Of a stretch of 64,000 nucleotides of DNA, positions 9,317-18,555 are shown piece by piece. The DNA is from Sphingosinicella humi (GTDB lineage: Bacteria; Pseudomonadota; Alphaproteobacteria; Sphingomonadales; Sphingomonadaceae), in the NCBI RefSeq assembly GCF_003129465.1, contig NZ_QFFF01000001.1, forward strand, positions 2,640,933 to 2,704,932, written 5' to 3'. Made by a program: the position numbers and the translations under genes. Position 1 is the first letter of the stretch. Each line of letters begins with the position of its first letter. The notes beneath the pieces are model-generated. The model was not told where the DNA came from and searched no databases. It saw only the letters and a program-made list of their open reading frames with translations.

Positions 9317-11335
9317 TCAGGGGGCGGCGGTTACGATCCGCGGCGCGGGCGCAAACGGCTTGATCCCGAAATGGGGATAGATTTCGCTCGGGAAATAGAC
9401 GGTGCCGTTCGCCACCACCATGGAGATGGACTTCACCGCCTTGAGATCCTTGGTCGGGTCGCCGGGCACGAGGAAGAAGTCGGCCAGCTTGCCGTCTTCG
9501 ATCGAGCCCAAGTCCTCGTCCTGCCCCAGATATTCGGCCATGCCGAGCGACGCCAGCCGCAGCACTTCCGGAGCAGTGTAGCCGGCGCGCTGGAACAGCT
9601 CGAGCTCGCGATGATAGGCGAAGGAGCCGCCCATGTCGGTCCCCGGCACCATGAAGATGCCGCGATCCTTCATCATTCGCACCGTCGCCATGATCTGGTC
9701 GAAGGCGCCTCGATATTTCTCGTCCTGTCCCGGCGCGGAGACGTCCGCCCAGGCTTCCTTCAGGCTGCGCTGCTGGCCGATCGGCATATGATCGTAAATG
9801 TCGGCGAAGCTCGGCGACACCTTGCCGTTGCGGCCGAGCAGCAGATTCTCGTGAATGGTGAGGGTCGGATCGATGGAGACCTCGTTGCCGACCATCATGT
9901 CGAGCGTGCGCTGCACGGGCGCGCTGGAGAGATCGAGCGCGGGCAGCCGGTCCAGGGCCGTGAGGCGGAGGAGGGTGCGCGTATCCTCGCCCTCATCCAG
10001 GATCCAGCCGAGCACCAGCTGGTTGATATGGGTGAGTTCGTCGAAGCCCGCCTCGATCATCGCGTCGGCGTTGGAGAAGGCGGGGACGTGGCCGGCGACG
10101 TGCAATCCCAGCCGGTGCGCCTCCTTCACCAGGTCCGGCGCCCATTCCGGCGTCATCGAGTTGTAGAGCTTCACCTGATGGAAGCCGCGGGCCGCGTACC
10201 AGCGTACCTGATCGAGCGCCTGCTCCTTGGTCTCGACCAATTCGCCGGTCTGGGAGCTGAAGGGGCTCTTACCCTCGATGAAGCCGCTGCGGGTGATGCG
10301 GGGACCGGCGATCGTGCCGTCGCCGATGCGCTGGATCAGGCCGGCAAGCACGTCATTCTCGTTGCCCATGTCGCGCACAGAGGTGATGCCGGCGGCAATG
10401 TTCAGCAGCGCGCCGCCCTGGGAGATATGGCCGTGCATTTCGTAAAGGCCGGGGACGAGCGTGCCGCCGTCGCCGTCGATCACCGTCTCGCCTTGCGTGA
10501 CGGGGGCGTCGTTCGGCTGGACGCTGCTGATCCGGTCCTCGTGCCAGACGACGGCATAGGGGCCCTTGCGGGTCATGTCCTCGGCATCGAAGACGTAGAC
10601 GTTGCGGATGCGGACCGGACCTTCGAAATCGTGCGCCGCTTCCTTCTGGATGCGGACGAAGCGATCGGTCGAGAGCTGTTCGGCATAATCGCGCAGCTTC
10701 TGGTCCGCCGCTTCATAGCCGGCGCGGATGACGGCGAAGCGGGGGCTCGCCAGCGCGAACAGATTGCCGTCCGCATCGAGCGCCAGGTAGCTGGGATTGA
10801 GATCGAGGCCGCTGAGCTCGTACATGGTCGCCGCCACCGGCCCGTCCGGACCTTCGAATGTCATCGTGTCACGCGCCGTAAGGCTGGCGGTGCCGCCCGG
10901 CAGCACCGGCAGGCTGCGATCCTCGTCGACGAGCAGGGCCTTGGCCACCAGCGCCAGCGACCAGGGGCTTCCATTCTGCGGCACGTAGAAGCGCGCCTCG
11001 GCCGTAGGACCTTGCCCCTCGCCGGTCGCGTCCCGCCACGTCGCCGAGCCGTCTTCGCGCGCGAAGCTTTCGTCGACCTTGTTGCCGAAGGTGGTCGCTC
11101 CTTCGATGTCCCAGCGGACGGGATAGCCGTCCGCGTCCAGCGCGATCGTCTCCGCGATGGTCGGGCCGCGGCCGTTATTCTTATAGTCGTAATCGATGGT
11201 GACGCGCTGGGCATCGACATCGGCCTTCAGGTGCCCGACATCGTTTCCGCCGGAGAGCACGCGATATTCGTGGACTTCGGCAAGGGCGGGCGACGCAGAC
11301 AGCATCGTCGCGGCGAGAAGAAGATATTTCAGCAT
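9317..11335 (-). CDS. Secreted amidohydrolase family protein
   Basis: The 672-residue product starts with a clear signal peptide (MLKYLLLAATMLSASPALA, cleavage before EVHEY). A beta-rich region of roughly 200 residues with no recognised function follows. The amidohydrolase domain begins near residue 240: GLYEMHGHIS carries the HxH metal pair, then VKLYNSM, HVAGHVP, ELTHINQ and GTDMGGSF supply the later metal and catalytic positions. Imidazolonepropionase-like relatives hydrolyse cyclic amides or peptides; the substrate is not evident. I preferred the ATG at 11335 over 11386 because only the former starts at the signal peptide. It is convergent with the sulfotransferase. Confidence 0.85.
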   Translation of the reverse strand: MLKYLLLAATMLSASPALAEVHEYRVLSGGNDVGHLKADVDAQRVTIDYDYKNNGRGPTIAETIALDADGYPVRWDIEGATTFGNKVDESFAREDGSATWRDATGEGQGPTAEARFYVPQNGSPWSLALVAKALLVDEDRSLPVLPGGTASLTARDTMTFEGPDGPVAATMYELSGLDLNPSYLALDADGNLFALASPRFAVIRAGYEAADQKLRDYAEQLSTDRFVRIQKEAAHDFEGPVRIRNVYVFDAEDMTRKGPYAVVWHEDRISSVQPNDAPVTQGETVIDGDGGTLVPGLYEMHGHISQGGALLNIAAGITSVRDMGNENDVLAGLIQRIGDGTIAGPRITRSGFIEGKSPFSSQTGELVETKEQALDQVRWYAARGFHQVKLYNSMTPEWAPDLVKEAHRLGLHVAGHVPAFSNADAMIEAGFDELTHINQLVLGWILDEGEDTRTLLRLTALDRLPALDLSSAPVQRTLDMMVGNEVSIDPTLTIHENLLLGRNGKVSPSFADIYDHMPIGQQRSLKEAWADVSAPGQDEKYRGAFDQIMATVRMMKDRGIFMVPGTDMGGSFAYHRELELFQRAGYTAPEVLRLASLGMAEYLGQDEDLGSIEDGKLADFFLVPGDPTKDLKAVKSISMVVANGTVYFPSEIYPHFGIKPFAPAPRIVTAAP

Positions 11336-11410
11336 TGAATGGCGCCCCCCTGGTTTTTTGGGAGCGAAACGATGCCCGCCGCTCAAGCCGATGACAAGCT
11401 GCGGCTAACC

Positions 11411-12592
11411 TCAGTTCTTCCGGCTCAGCGTCCGCATCGCTTCATCGAGGCCTTCGAGCGTCAGCGGATACATGCGGTCCTGCATCAGGGCGCGGATCAG
11501 GCCGATCGACTGGGAATAACCCCAATATCGCTCGCCCAGGGGATTCAGCCAGACGGCCGACGGATAGGTGTTCACCATCCGCTGCATCCAGACGGCGCCC
11601 GCTTCCTCGTTGAAATGCTCGACCGAGCCTCCGGGATGGCTGATCTCGTAAGGGCTCATCGAAGCGTCGCCGACGAAGACGAGCTTATAGTCGTGGCCGT
11701 ATTTGTGGAGCACGTCCCAGGTCTTGGTCCGCTCGGAATGGCGGCGGCGGTTATCCTTCCACACGCCCTCATAGACGCAGTTGTGGAAGTAGAAGAATTC
11801 GAGATTCTTGAATTCGGATGTCGCGGCCGAGAACAGCTCCTCGCAGACCTTGATGTGCGGGTCCATCGATCCGCCGACGTCGAGGAAGAGGAGCAGCTTC
11901 ACCGCATTGTGACGCTCCGGGCGCATCTGGATGTCGAGCCAGCCGCGCCGGGCGGTGCCGTCGATCGTCGCGTCGAGGTCCAATTCCTCGGCCGCGCCCT
12001 CGCGGGCGAAACGGCGCAGACGCCGGAGCGCGACCTTGATGTTGCGCGTGCCCAGTTCTTTGGAGTTGTCGAGGTTGCGGAATTCGCGCTTGTCCCAGAC
12101 CTTGATCGCCCGGCCCTGCCGGCCGCCCTCCTGGCCGATGCGGACTCCTTCCGGATTATAGCCATAGGCGCCGAAGGGGGAGGTGCCGCCGGTGCCGATC
12201 CATTTGTTGCCGCCCTGGTGACGCTCCTTCTGCTCCTCGAGCCGCTGTTTCAGCGCCTCCATGATCTCGTCCCAGGAGCCGAGCGCCTTGATCGCCTCCA
12301 TTTGCTCGGGCGTCAGATAGAGTTCCGCGATCTTCCTCAGCCATTCCTCGGGGATCGGCACCGCGTCCGTGCCGTAGCTCGCCTCCAGCCCCTTGAAGAC
12401 TTTGCCGAACACCTGGTCGAACCGGTCGAGCAACCCTTCGTCTTTCACGAAGGTGGCGCGGGCGAGATAGTAGAATTCCTCCGGGCTCGCCGCGATCACG
12501 GACGCGTCGAGCGCCTCCAGGAGCATGAGATGCTCCTTCATCGAAGCGGGGATGCCCGCGGCACGAAGTTCGTCGACGAAGGAGAAGAACAT
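11411..12592 (-). CDS. CoxE-like von Willebrand factor A domain protein
   Basis: The 393-residue protein resembles the COG3552/CoxE family, whose members usually work with a MoxR-type AAA+ ATPase in metal-cofactor or complex maturation. A helical N-terminal part (FSFVDELRAAGIPASMKEHL) is followed by a Gly-rich linker and a vWA domain. The metal-site motif reads FLDVGGSMD, so the usual DxSxS is DxGxS. VFVGDASMSPYE and a C-terminal PLGERYWGYSQSI are typical. No MoxR gene lies next to it, which is unusual. It sits 75 bp upstream of the amidohydrolase start and may be its operon partner. Confidence 0.85.
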   Translation of the reverse strand: MFFSFVDELRAAGIPASMKEHLMLLEALDASVIAASPEEFYYLARATFVKDEGLLDRFDQVFGKVFKGLEASYGTDAVPIPEEWLRKIAELYLTPEQMEAIKALGSWDEIMEALKQRLEEQKERHQGGNKWIGTGGTSPFGAYGYNPEGVRIGQEGGRQGRAIKVWDKREFRNLDNSKELGTRNIKVALRRLRRFAREGAAEELDLDATIDGTARRGWLDIQMRPERHNAVKLLLFLDVGGSMDPHIKVCEELFSAATSEFKNLEFFYFHNCVYEGVWKDNRRRHSERTKTWDVLHKYGHDYKLVFVGDASMSPYEISHPGGSVEHFNEEAGAVWMQRMVNTYPSAVWLNPLGERYWGYSQSIGLIRALMQDRMYPLTLEGLDEAMRTLSRKN

Positions 12593-12704
12593 GCCGCTCG
12601 CTCTAGCCCAGCCGGCAGGCGGAAACCAGCGGGCGGGTGGTTAACGACCTCTCAATATTTCGTTCCTAGAACGAGGCGCGACATAGCTGAAGCGGGGGCA
12701 TAGC

Positions 12705-14114
12705 GTGGCGAGTAGTGCGATCGACCGGGCCGATGGCGATGCCATCAACATCGTGGCGCGCAATTGCGGATCTCTGGCGATCGAGTGCAGCGACGTCTCC
12801 GGCTACGTCGCCGGGGTCTCGGAGCGCATATCCTCGAACCTCAAGACGCTGGATACGCTGGAGGACGTGACCTCCCGCCTGATGGAGGATCAGGCCAGGG
12901 TCTCCGATTCCACCGACGAGGCACGGCTTTTGGCCGAGCAGGCGCGGGAAAAGCTCGGCCAGGGACAGGCGGCGATCCAGGACACCATCGCCATCTTCAG
13001 CGGCCTCACCGACCTGGTCGTGCAACTCGGCGACCGCATGTCGGGCTTCGCCGACGCGATGATCCAGGTCCAGAAGGTCTCCAGCAGCATCGAGGGCATT
13101 GCCAACAAGACCAACATGCTCGCGCTCAACGCCACGATCGAGGCGGCGCGGGCGGGGGAGGCGGGCCGTTCCTTCGCCGTCGTCGCCGCCGAGGTGAAGA
13201 AGCTCGCCCACGACACGCGCTCCGCGACCAGCGAGATCGCCGCCACCATCGCCTCGCTGACACGGGAGGCGGAAGCGGTCACCTCCGAGATCAAGACCGG
13301 CGTCGAGAAGAGCCGGATCGCCAAGACCGGCTTCGCGACGATCAACGACACGGCCCGCGACGTCGCCGACATCGTCGCCATGGTCGACCGGCAGACCGAC
13401 GGGATCGCCCAGTCGACCGCGCTCATCCAGCACAGCGTCGACAGCATGAAAGGGGGGCTTTCCGCCTTCGCCGCCGACGCGCGGGAGAATGGCGGACAGC
13501 TTCACGCGGCGCAGGAGCGGCTGGCGAAGCTGGAGCAACTGTCCGGCGACATGCTCGACCGGCTCGCCGGCTGCGGCGTCCGCATCGACGACACGGTGTT
13601 CGTCGAGCGCGCCCAGGCGGTCACGCGCGAGATCACGCAGGTGATCGAGGATGGCGTCGCCCGGGGCGAGATCGACGCGGAGGCGGTGTTCGACTTCGAT
13701 TATGTGCCGATGCCCGGGACCAATCCCGTCCAGTACGAGACGCGTTTCTGCGCTTTCGCCGACGAGCATATTCGGCCGATCCTGGACCGGATCAAGAATG
13801 CCGACGCGCGCCACATCGCCGGCGCCCTGACCGACATCAACGGCTACCTGCCGACCCACATCTCCGAGCGGTCCCAGCCGCAGAGTCCCGATCCGGAATG
13901 GAACGCCAAATATTGCCGCAACCGCCGCAATTTCATGGACGACGCCACGCGGCGGGCGGTGGAGAGCGACAAGGAAGCGATGCTCGTCACCTACCGGATG
14001 GACCTTGGGCAGGGGCGCTATCTTCCGGTCAAGAACGTGTTCGTGCCGCTCTATGTGAACGGCCGGCGATGGGGCAATTTCGAACTCGCCTATCGTGACG
14101 ATGCGATGGACTAA
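12705..14114 (+). CDS. Soluble methyl-accepting chemotaxis protein
   Basis: The 469-residue product has the methyl-accepting signalling hairpin with the conserved tip ([19 protein letters not shown], then [12 protein letters not shown]) and flanking coiled-coil heptads, but no membrane segment or periplasmic domain. The last 150 residues form a cytoplasmic C-terminal sensor-like domain ([28 protein letters not shown]) found at the end of many bacterial receptors; its ligand is not known. I used the GTG at 12705 after an AGCGGGGG ribosome-binding site. No che genes are nearby, so it is an orphan receptor. Confidence 0.9.
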   Translation: MASSAIDRADGDAINIVARNCGSLAIECSDVSGYVAGVSERISSNLKTLDTLEDVTSRLMEDQARVSDSTDEARLLAEQAREKLGQGQAAIQDTIAIFSGLTDLVVQLGDRMSGFADAMIQVQKVSSSIEGIANKTNMLALNATIEAARAGEAGRSFAVVAAEVKKLAHDTRSATSEIAATIASLTREAEAVTSEIKTGVEKSRIAKTGFATINDTARDVADIVAMVDRQTDGIAQSTALIQHSVDSMKGGLSAFAADARENGGQLHAAQERLAKLEQLSGDMLDRLAGCGVRIDDTVFVERAQAVTREITQVIEDGVARGEIDAEAVFDFDYVPMPGTNPVQYETRFCAFADEHIRPILDRIKNADARHIAGALTDINGYLPTHISERSQPQSPDPEWNAKYCRNRRNFMDDATRRAVESDKEAMLVTYRMDLGQGRYLPVKNVFVPLYVNGRRWGNFELAYRDDAMD

Positions 14115-14191
14115 GGCGAGCAGCGCGATGCGCAATCCGCGCCTTGCGCTTCGCGCGCGCAGCCTATAGACGCGCGTCGACCGGCGGCCCT

Positions 14192-14276
14192 GCGGGCGTG
14201 GCGGAACTGGTAGACGCGCCAGATTTAGGTTCTGGTATCGAAAGATGTGGGGGTTCGAGTCCCTTCGCCCGCACCA
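14192..14276 (+). tRNA. tRNA-Leu (anticodon UAG)
   Basis: This is an 85-nt class II tRNA. The acceptor stem GCGGGCG/CGCCCGC, the D arm GCGGAACTGGTAGACGC, the anticodon stem CCAGA/TCTGG around TTTAGGT (anticodon TAG, reads CUA), a long variable arm and the T arm with GTTCGAGTC are all present. CCA is encoded. Confidence 0.97.
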
Positions 14277-14338
14277 GCTTCGCCGCCAGCGAAGTGCCGC
14301 TCACACAGATTTCCATCAGACGAAGGTTTGGCTCCGAA

Positions 14339-15922
14339 ATGCAGACTGTCGAGACGTTGAACGAGGGCCTGAAGCGCGCCTTCAAGATCACCATTCCGGC
14401 CAAGGACATCGACGCCCGCGTCGACCAGGAGCTGAAGACGGTCGCGCCGCGCATCCGCATGCCCGGTTTTCGCCCCGGCAAGGTGCCCGCCAACCTCGTC
14501 CGCAAGATGCATGGCCCGGCCCTGCAGCAGGAGGCCTTGAACAGCGCCATCCAGGAAGGCGTCCAGAAGTTGATGGCCGACGAGAAGCTGCGTCCGGCGA
14601 TGCAGCCCGCCGTCGAGCTCAAGGAAGGCGGCGAGCCCGGCAAGGACGCGGTCGTGACCGTCGAGCTTGAGACGCTTCCCGACGTTCCCGAGCCCAAGAT
14701 CGACGCGCTGGAGCTGGAACGCCTCACGGTCGAACCTGAGGAAGCGGCCGTCGACAAGGCGCTGGAGCAGCTCGCCCAGGGCCAGAAGAGCTTCGACCCC
14801 GCCCCGGCCAAGCACAAGGCCGAGAAGGGCGACCTCGTTATCATGGATTTCGAGGGCAAGGTCGACGGCGAGCCGTTCGAAGGCGGCAAGGGCGAGGGCA
14901 TGTCGATCGAGATCGGCTCCGGCCGCCTCATCCCCGGCTTCGAGGACCAGCTGATCGGCGCGAAGGCCAACGAGCAGCGCACGGTCAACGTTACCTTCCC
15001 GGAGGACTATAACGTCGACTACCTCAAAGGTAAGACCGCGACCTTCGACGTCACGATCAACGAGGTCCAGACCCCGCGCGAGGCCAAGCCCGACGACGAG
15101 TTCGCCAAGGCGATGGGCCTCGAGGGCATCGACCAGCTCCGCGGCCTCATCAAGGGCCAGATCGAGCAGGAGCTGAACGGTCTCACCCGCACCCATATGA
15201 AGCGCAAGCTGCTCGACCAGCTCGCCGCCGACCATGATTTCCCGGTCCCGCCCTCGATGGTCGAGGCCGAGTTCAACCAGATCTGGCGCCAGCTCGAGCA
15301 TGAAGCGAGCCACGAGGCCGATCCCAAGGCCGCGCTCGCCGAGATGGAGAAGGAAAAGGACGATTACCACGCGATCGCCGAGCGCCGCGTGCGTCTGGGC
15401 CTGCTCCTCTCCGAGATCGGCCAGAAGAACGGCATCGAAGTCACCAACCAAGAGATGAACCAGCTCATCATGCAGGCGGCGCAGCAGTATAAGCCCGCCG
15501 ACCGCGAGAAGTTCGTCCAGTACGTCCGTCAGGAGCCGATGGCGGCCGCACAGCTGCGCGCGCCCTTGTTCGAGGACAAGGTGGTGGATTTCCTCTTCTC
15601 GAAGGCGGAGATCACCGATCGCACCGTGACGCGCGACGTACTGGAGCATGAGATCGAGGCCGAGGAAGGCCATGTCCATGGTCCGGAATGCGGGCACGAC
15701 CATGGCGAGGCGAAGCCGGTGAAAAAGGCTGCCACGAAGAAGGGCAAGGCCGAGGCCGCCAAGGAGACCAAGGCCGAGGAGAAGCCGGCGAAGAAGGCCG
15801 CTCCCAAGAAGGCCGCGGCGGCGAAGGAAGCGAAGGCCGAGAAGGCCGACGACAAGCCTGCCGCCAAGAAGGCTCCTGCCAAGAAGCCTGCCGCCAAGAA
15901 GGCCGCGGCGAAGAAGGCCTGA
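14339..15922 (+). CDS. tig: Trigger factor with a histone-H1-like C-terminal tail
   Basis: Trigger factor is the ribosome-bound chaperone and peptidyl-prolyl isomerase. The 527-residue product has the ribosome-docking motif GFRPGKVP near residue 44, the FKBP-type domain (GDLVIMDFEGKVDGEPF to LIPGFEDQLIGAK) near 165-250, and the helical substrate-binding arms to about 435. After that comes a His-rich patch (HVHGPECGHDHG) and a tail of about 68 residues made mostly of Lys, Ala, Pro and Glu with PAKKA-like repeats. E. coli trigger factor (432 residues) ends without such a tail. The ATG at 14339 starts at the conserved MQTVETLNEGLKR; it lies 62 bp after tRNA-Leu. Confidence 0.96.
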   Translation: MQTVETLNEGLKRAFKITIPAKDIDARVDQELKTVAPRIRMPGFRPGKVPANLVRKMHGPALQQEALNSAIQEGVQKLMADEKLRPAMQPAVELKEGGEPGKDAVVTVELETLPDVPEPKIDALELERLTVEPEEAAVDKALEQLAQGQKSFDPAPAKHKAEKGDLVIMDFEGKVDGEPFEGGKGEGMSIEIGSGRLIPGFEDQLIGAKANEQRTVNVTFPEDYNVDYLKGKTATFDVTINEVQTPREAKPDDEFAKAMGLEGIDQLRGLIKGQIEQELNGLTRTHMKRKLLDQLAADHDFPVPPSMVEAEFNQIWRQLEHEASHEADPKAALAEMEKEKDDYHAIAERRVRLGLLLSEIGQKNGIEVTNQEMNQLIMQAAQQYKPADREKFVQYVRQEPMAAAQLRAPLFEDKVVDFLFSKAEITDRTVTRDVLEHEIEAEEGHVHGPECGHDHGEAKPVKKAATKKGKAEAAKETKAEEKPAKKAAPKKAAAAKEAKAEKADDKPAAKKAPAKKPAAKKAAAKKA

Positions 15923-15926
15923 TAAG

Positions 15927-16005
15927 CCGTTCGCGCTGAGCTTGTCGAAGCACCTTTCTTCTTCTTAAGAGAAGGGCAGGCCTTCGACAGGCTCAGGCGG
16001 AACGG
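15927..16005. repeat. Intergenic palindrome, CTGAGCTTGTCGAAG family
   Basis: Arms of 24 bp at 15927-15950 and 15982-16005 (cores GCTGAGCTTGTCGAAG and CTTCGACAGGCTCAGGC) bracket an A/T-rich centre that folds as CTTTCTTCTTCTT/AAGAGAAGG. It separates tig from the glycosyltransferase gene and may work as a terminator. The same palindrome type is widespread in high-GC proteobacterial genomes. Confidence 0.85.
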
Positions 16006-16016
16006 AGTGGGGGAAT

Positions 16017-16952
16017 ATGAGCGACGAACAAGCGCTTCGCATCGCCGTCCTCTTGCCCTGCTATAACGAGGAAGCGGCGATCGGGCAGACGGTCGCCGGC
16101 TTCCGCGCCGCGCTGCCCGGCGCGCGTATCTACGTCTACGACAATAATTCGACCGACCGCACCCGAGAGGTTGCCGCAGCGGCCGGCGCCATCGTTCGCA
16201 CCGAGCGCATGCAGGGGAAGGGGCATGTCGTGCGGCGTATGTTCGCGGACATCGAGGCCGACGTCTACGTGATGGCAGACGGCGATGCCACCTACGATGC
16301 CGCCGCGGCACCGGTGCTGGTGCAGCGGCTGGCGGGCGAACAGCTGGATATGGTGGTCGGTTCGCGGCGCTCGGAGGAGCAGGCGGCGTATCGGCGCGGG
16401 CATCGCTTCGGCAATCGCATGCTGACAGGTATCCTCGCCCGCATCTTCGGGCGGACCTTCAGCGACATATTGTCGGGCTACCGCGTTTTCTCCCGACGGT
16501 TCGTCAAATCCTTCCCGGCCCTTTCGCGTGGCTTCGAGATCGAGACGGAAATATCGGTCCACGCTCTGGAACTCGCCATGCCGGTGGCCGAAGTCGAGAC
16601 CGCTTATGGCGCCCGGCCGGAAGGTTCCGAGTCCAAGCTCTCCACCTATCGCGACGGCTGGCGCATCATGCGTACCATCGGCCATCTCTTCCGCATCGAG
16701 CGCCCGGTGCTCTTCTACGGCAGCTTCGGCCTGGCGCTGGCGGTGACGGCGGTGGTCCTCGCCATTCCGCTCGCCATCACCTACGCCGAGACCGGCCTGG
16801 TGCCGCGCTTTCCGACGGCGGTGCTCGTCACCGGCATGATGATCGTTGCGGCCTTGAGCTTCATGACCGGCCTCATCCTCGACACCGTCGTGCGCGGACG
16901 CCGTGAGGTGCGGCGGCTCCATTATTTGAGCTTTCCGGCCGTAGGCGAATAG
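16017..16952 (+). CDS. Family 2 glycosyltransferase, membrane-anchored
   Basis: The 311-residue product has a GT-A fold N-terminal domain with VLLPCYNEEAAIG at the nucleotide-binding start, YDNNSTDRT and the metal-binding acidic motif MADGDATYD near residue 88. Two hydrophobic segments near residues 237-300 anchor it at the C terminus. It most resembles dolichyl- or polyprenyl-phosphate sugar transferases that load a lipid carrier for cell-surface glycan synthesis. Donor and acceptor cannot be deduced. A strong ribosome-binding site (GGGGGA) precedes the ATG at 16017. It stands alone between a palindrome and a terminator. Confidence 0.88.
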   Translation: MSDEQALRIAVLLPCYNEEAAIGQTVAGFRAALPGARIYVYDNNSTDRTREVAAAAGAIVRTERMQGKGHVVRRMFADIEADVYVMADGDATYDAAAAPVLVQRLAGEQLDMVVGSRRSEEQAAYRRGHRFGNRMLTGILARIFGRTFSDILSGYRVFSRRFVKSFPALSRGFEIETEISVHALELAMPVAEVETAYGARPEGSESKLSTYRDGWRIMRTIGHLFRIERPVLFYGSFGLALAVTAVVLAIPLAITYAETGLVPRFPTAVLVTGMMIVAALSFMTGLILDTVVRGRREVRRLHYLSFPAVGE

Positions 16953-16990
16953 AAAATCCCGCCCCGGCCGTGGCGCAGGGACGGGATTTT
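16953..16990. terminator. Bidirectional intrinsic terminator
   Basis: AAAATCCCG at 16953-16961 pairs with CGGGATTTT at 16982-16990, around a GC-rich inner part, in the gap between the glycosyltransferase and the convergent secreted protein gene. The A-run and T-run flank the stem in both orientations. Confidence 0.8.
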
Positions 16991-17007
16991 GTGAGGCTGC
17001 TCAGGAC

Positions 17008-17631
17008 TTAGCTCGAACGGCCCCGTTCATAGGCCTGCAGGCAGTTGTCGGTGACGTCAGCCGAGCAAGGCGGGTAGGAGGCGTCGGCCGCAGCCATGGT
17101 CTCGCCGGTCGCCGGGTCGACGAGCGGGCCGCCGACGGCACTGCCGGTGATGCCGTTCCAGCCCGACGGAACCATCGCCGGATCGGAAATGACGGCGATG
17201 CCGCGCGCGTCGTGCTCCGGATTGTCATTGCCCGGCTGGACGATCGGCTCGCTCGCGGGGGCCATGGCTGTCGACATCTGAGTCTGAGTCTGGGTCTGGG
17301 TCTGGTCCATGGTTGTTGTCGCCATCGGGTCCGTCTGGGACGGGGTGCCGGTGTGCGTCGTCATGTCCGTGTGAGTTGTCGTGTCGGTCTGGGTAGGCTG
17401 GTCGGTTTGGGTGGGCGGCGCGGTCTGGGTGGTATCGGTCTGCGTGGTCATGCCCGGCTCGGCCGTCGTGTCGGTGTCGGTCGTCATGTCAGGCTGCGTC
17501 TGGACATCGGCATCGACGCTCTGATCGGTATCGGGCTGGGCGCCAGTATCGACCGTGGTATCGGTCTCGTAGGTCTGCGCGATGGCCGCGCCACTCATCA
17601 GAAGCGCAATCGCTAAAGCGGCTGTTCTCAT
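17008..17631 (-). CDS. Secreted Thr/Gln/Asp-rich repeat protein of unknown function
   Basis: The 207-residue product begins with a signal peptide (MRTAALAIALLMSGAAIAQ). Residues of about 20-125 are low-complexity, built from short units such as TQTD, TDTT, HTDMTTH and a TQTQ run. The last 75 residues are ordinary sequence (PGNDNPEHDARGIAVISDP, GWNGITGSAVGGPLVDP) with two cysteines near the end (PPCSADVTDNC) and look conserved among sphingomonads. The ATG at 17631 has AGGAG about 9 nt upstream; a longer frame to 17826 lacks a signal peptide at its start. The function is unknown; an extended periplasmic or surface spacer is possible. Confidence 0.75.
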   Translation of the reverse strand: MRTAALAIALLMSGAAIAQTYETDTTVDTGAQPDTDQSVDADVQTQPDMTTDTDTTAEPGMTTQTDTTQTAPPTQTDQPTQTDTTTHTDMTTHTGTPSQTDPMATTTMDQTQTQTQTQMSTAMAPASEPIVQPGNDNPEHDARGIAVISDPAMVPSGWNGITGSAVGGPLVDPATGETMAAADASYPPCSADVTDNCLQAYERGRSS

Positions 17632-17846
17632 CACATCTACTCCTTTTCCAAGGCGGGCTGCCGGCGACGGCGGCGCCGCGGTTAGGTGCGGCGCTCCGGC
17701 CGCATCAGCTGAAGGGTAAACCGATGAGCGGCGACTTATTACGCGTCGATTCGGTTCCGTCCGGGTTAGTACGGGACGGGTCGTGCCGAGCGCGCGGCAG
17801 GCCGCCTGGCCGCGCCAAGGCGGCAAAGTGGAGGAGATGCCGATCG

Positions 17847-17871
17847 GCCCTTCCCAGAGAGGGAAAAGGGC
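17847..17871 (-). terminator. Hairpin downstream of the retropepsin-like gene
   Basis: GCCCTTCCC (17847-17855) and GGGAAAAGGGC (17861-17871) form a stem with a bulge, six bases beyond the stop codon of the leftward gene. The T-run is poor, so termination is only suggested. Confidence 0.4.
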
Positions 17872-17877
17872 AGGCTT

Positions 17878-18555
17878 CTATTCTCGGCTCACCACAAGCC
17901 CCACCGCCGGGGGCTGCAAGGCGCCGTTGCCGACGACCTTGGCAATCGCCGTCCCGGCCGGCGCCGTTTCGTCGTTGCACAATGCGGGATCCGCTCGCGA
18001 GGCGTCGACCGTCTTCAGATAAAGAACCGAGTGTTCGACATCGATGATGGCCTCTTGGGCCCGCATCACGTCCTGCCCGATCAAGCCCTGGATCGGCTGC
18101 CGCGTAGTCGCCGCGATCGTCTCCACAATGTGAGATAGGTCCATCGCGTAGATTCGGCTCATCTGCGTAGCGGTGCCGCCGATTGCAAACCGGGCTACCG
18201 CGACGGGAGCAAAAGGCACGACTCCCGTCAGTGTACCGGCGGCATGGCCGCCGGCAGCGGGCGCCAACCCGAACGACTCCAGAGACGGTGTGTGAACGAT
18301 CGTCACGCCCGCCCCGGTGTCGACCAGGAAGGCACCCGCCCGGCCGTTCACGCTCACCTCGACCATATGGTGGCCGCTGGCCAGCGGAGTCATCGGGATG
18401 GAGGCGAAGCCGAGGCGGCATAAGGACGCCGACAGAGGGGACGGCGTGCGCCCGGAGCCGGCGCGACTTGCCGCCGCGGCCGGTTGCGAGGCCGCGCCCG
18501 TCGTCAGCATGAGTGACAATATGGCGCCAACGGCGCCCAGCTTCTTCTGCCCCAT
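17878..18555 (-). CDS. Retropepsin-like aspartic protease domain protein, exported
   Basis: The 225-residue product has a hydrophobic signal-like start (MGQKKLGAVGAILSLMLTTGAASQ). A single retropepsin-type catalytic motif FLVDTGAGVTIV follows near residue 80, with a second-strand GLIGQDVM that fits the family's flap and hydrophobic-glycine part. Such proteins need to dimerise to form the active site. The substrate is unknown. I chose the ATG at 18555 because it starts the signal sequence; ATGs at 18585 and 18651 are possible but have no better ribosome-binding site. It is divergent from the TonB-dependent receptor gene. Confidence 0.75.
   Translation of the reverse strand: MGQKKLGAVGAILSLMLTTGAASQPAAAASRAGSGRTPSPLSASLCRLGFASIPMTPLASGHHMVEVSVNGRAGAFLVDTGAGVTIVHTPSLESFGLAPAAGGHAAGTLTGVVPFAPVAVARFAIGGTATQMSRIYAMDLSHIVETIAATTRQPIQGLIGQDVMRAQEAIIDVEHSVLYLKTVDASRADPALCNDETAPAGTAIAKVVGNGALQPPAVGLVVSRE

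Noticed and set aside
15727..15922. Lys/Ala tail of trigger factor as a separate histone-like gene
   Set aside because: There is no start codon or ribosome-binding site and the frame is continuous with tig.
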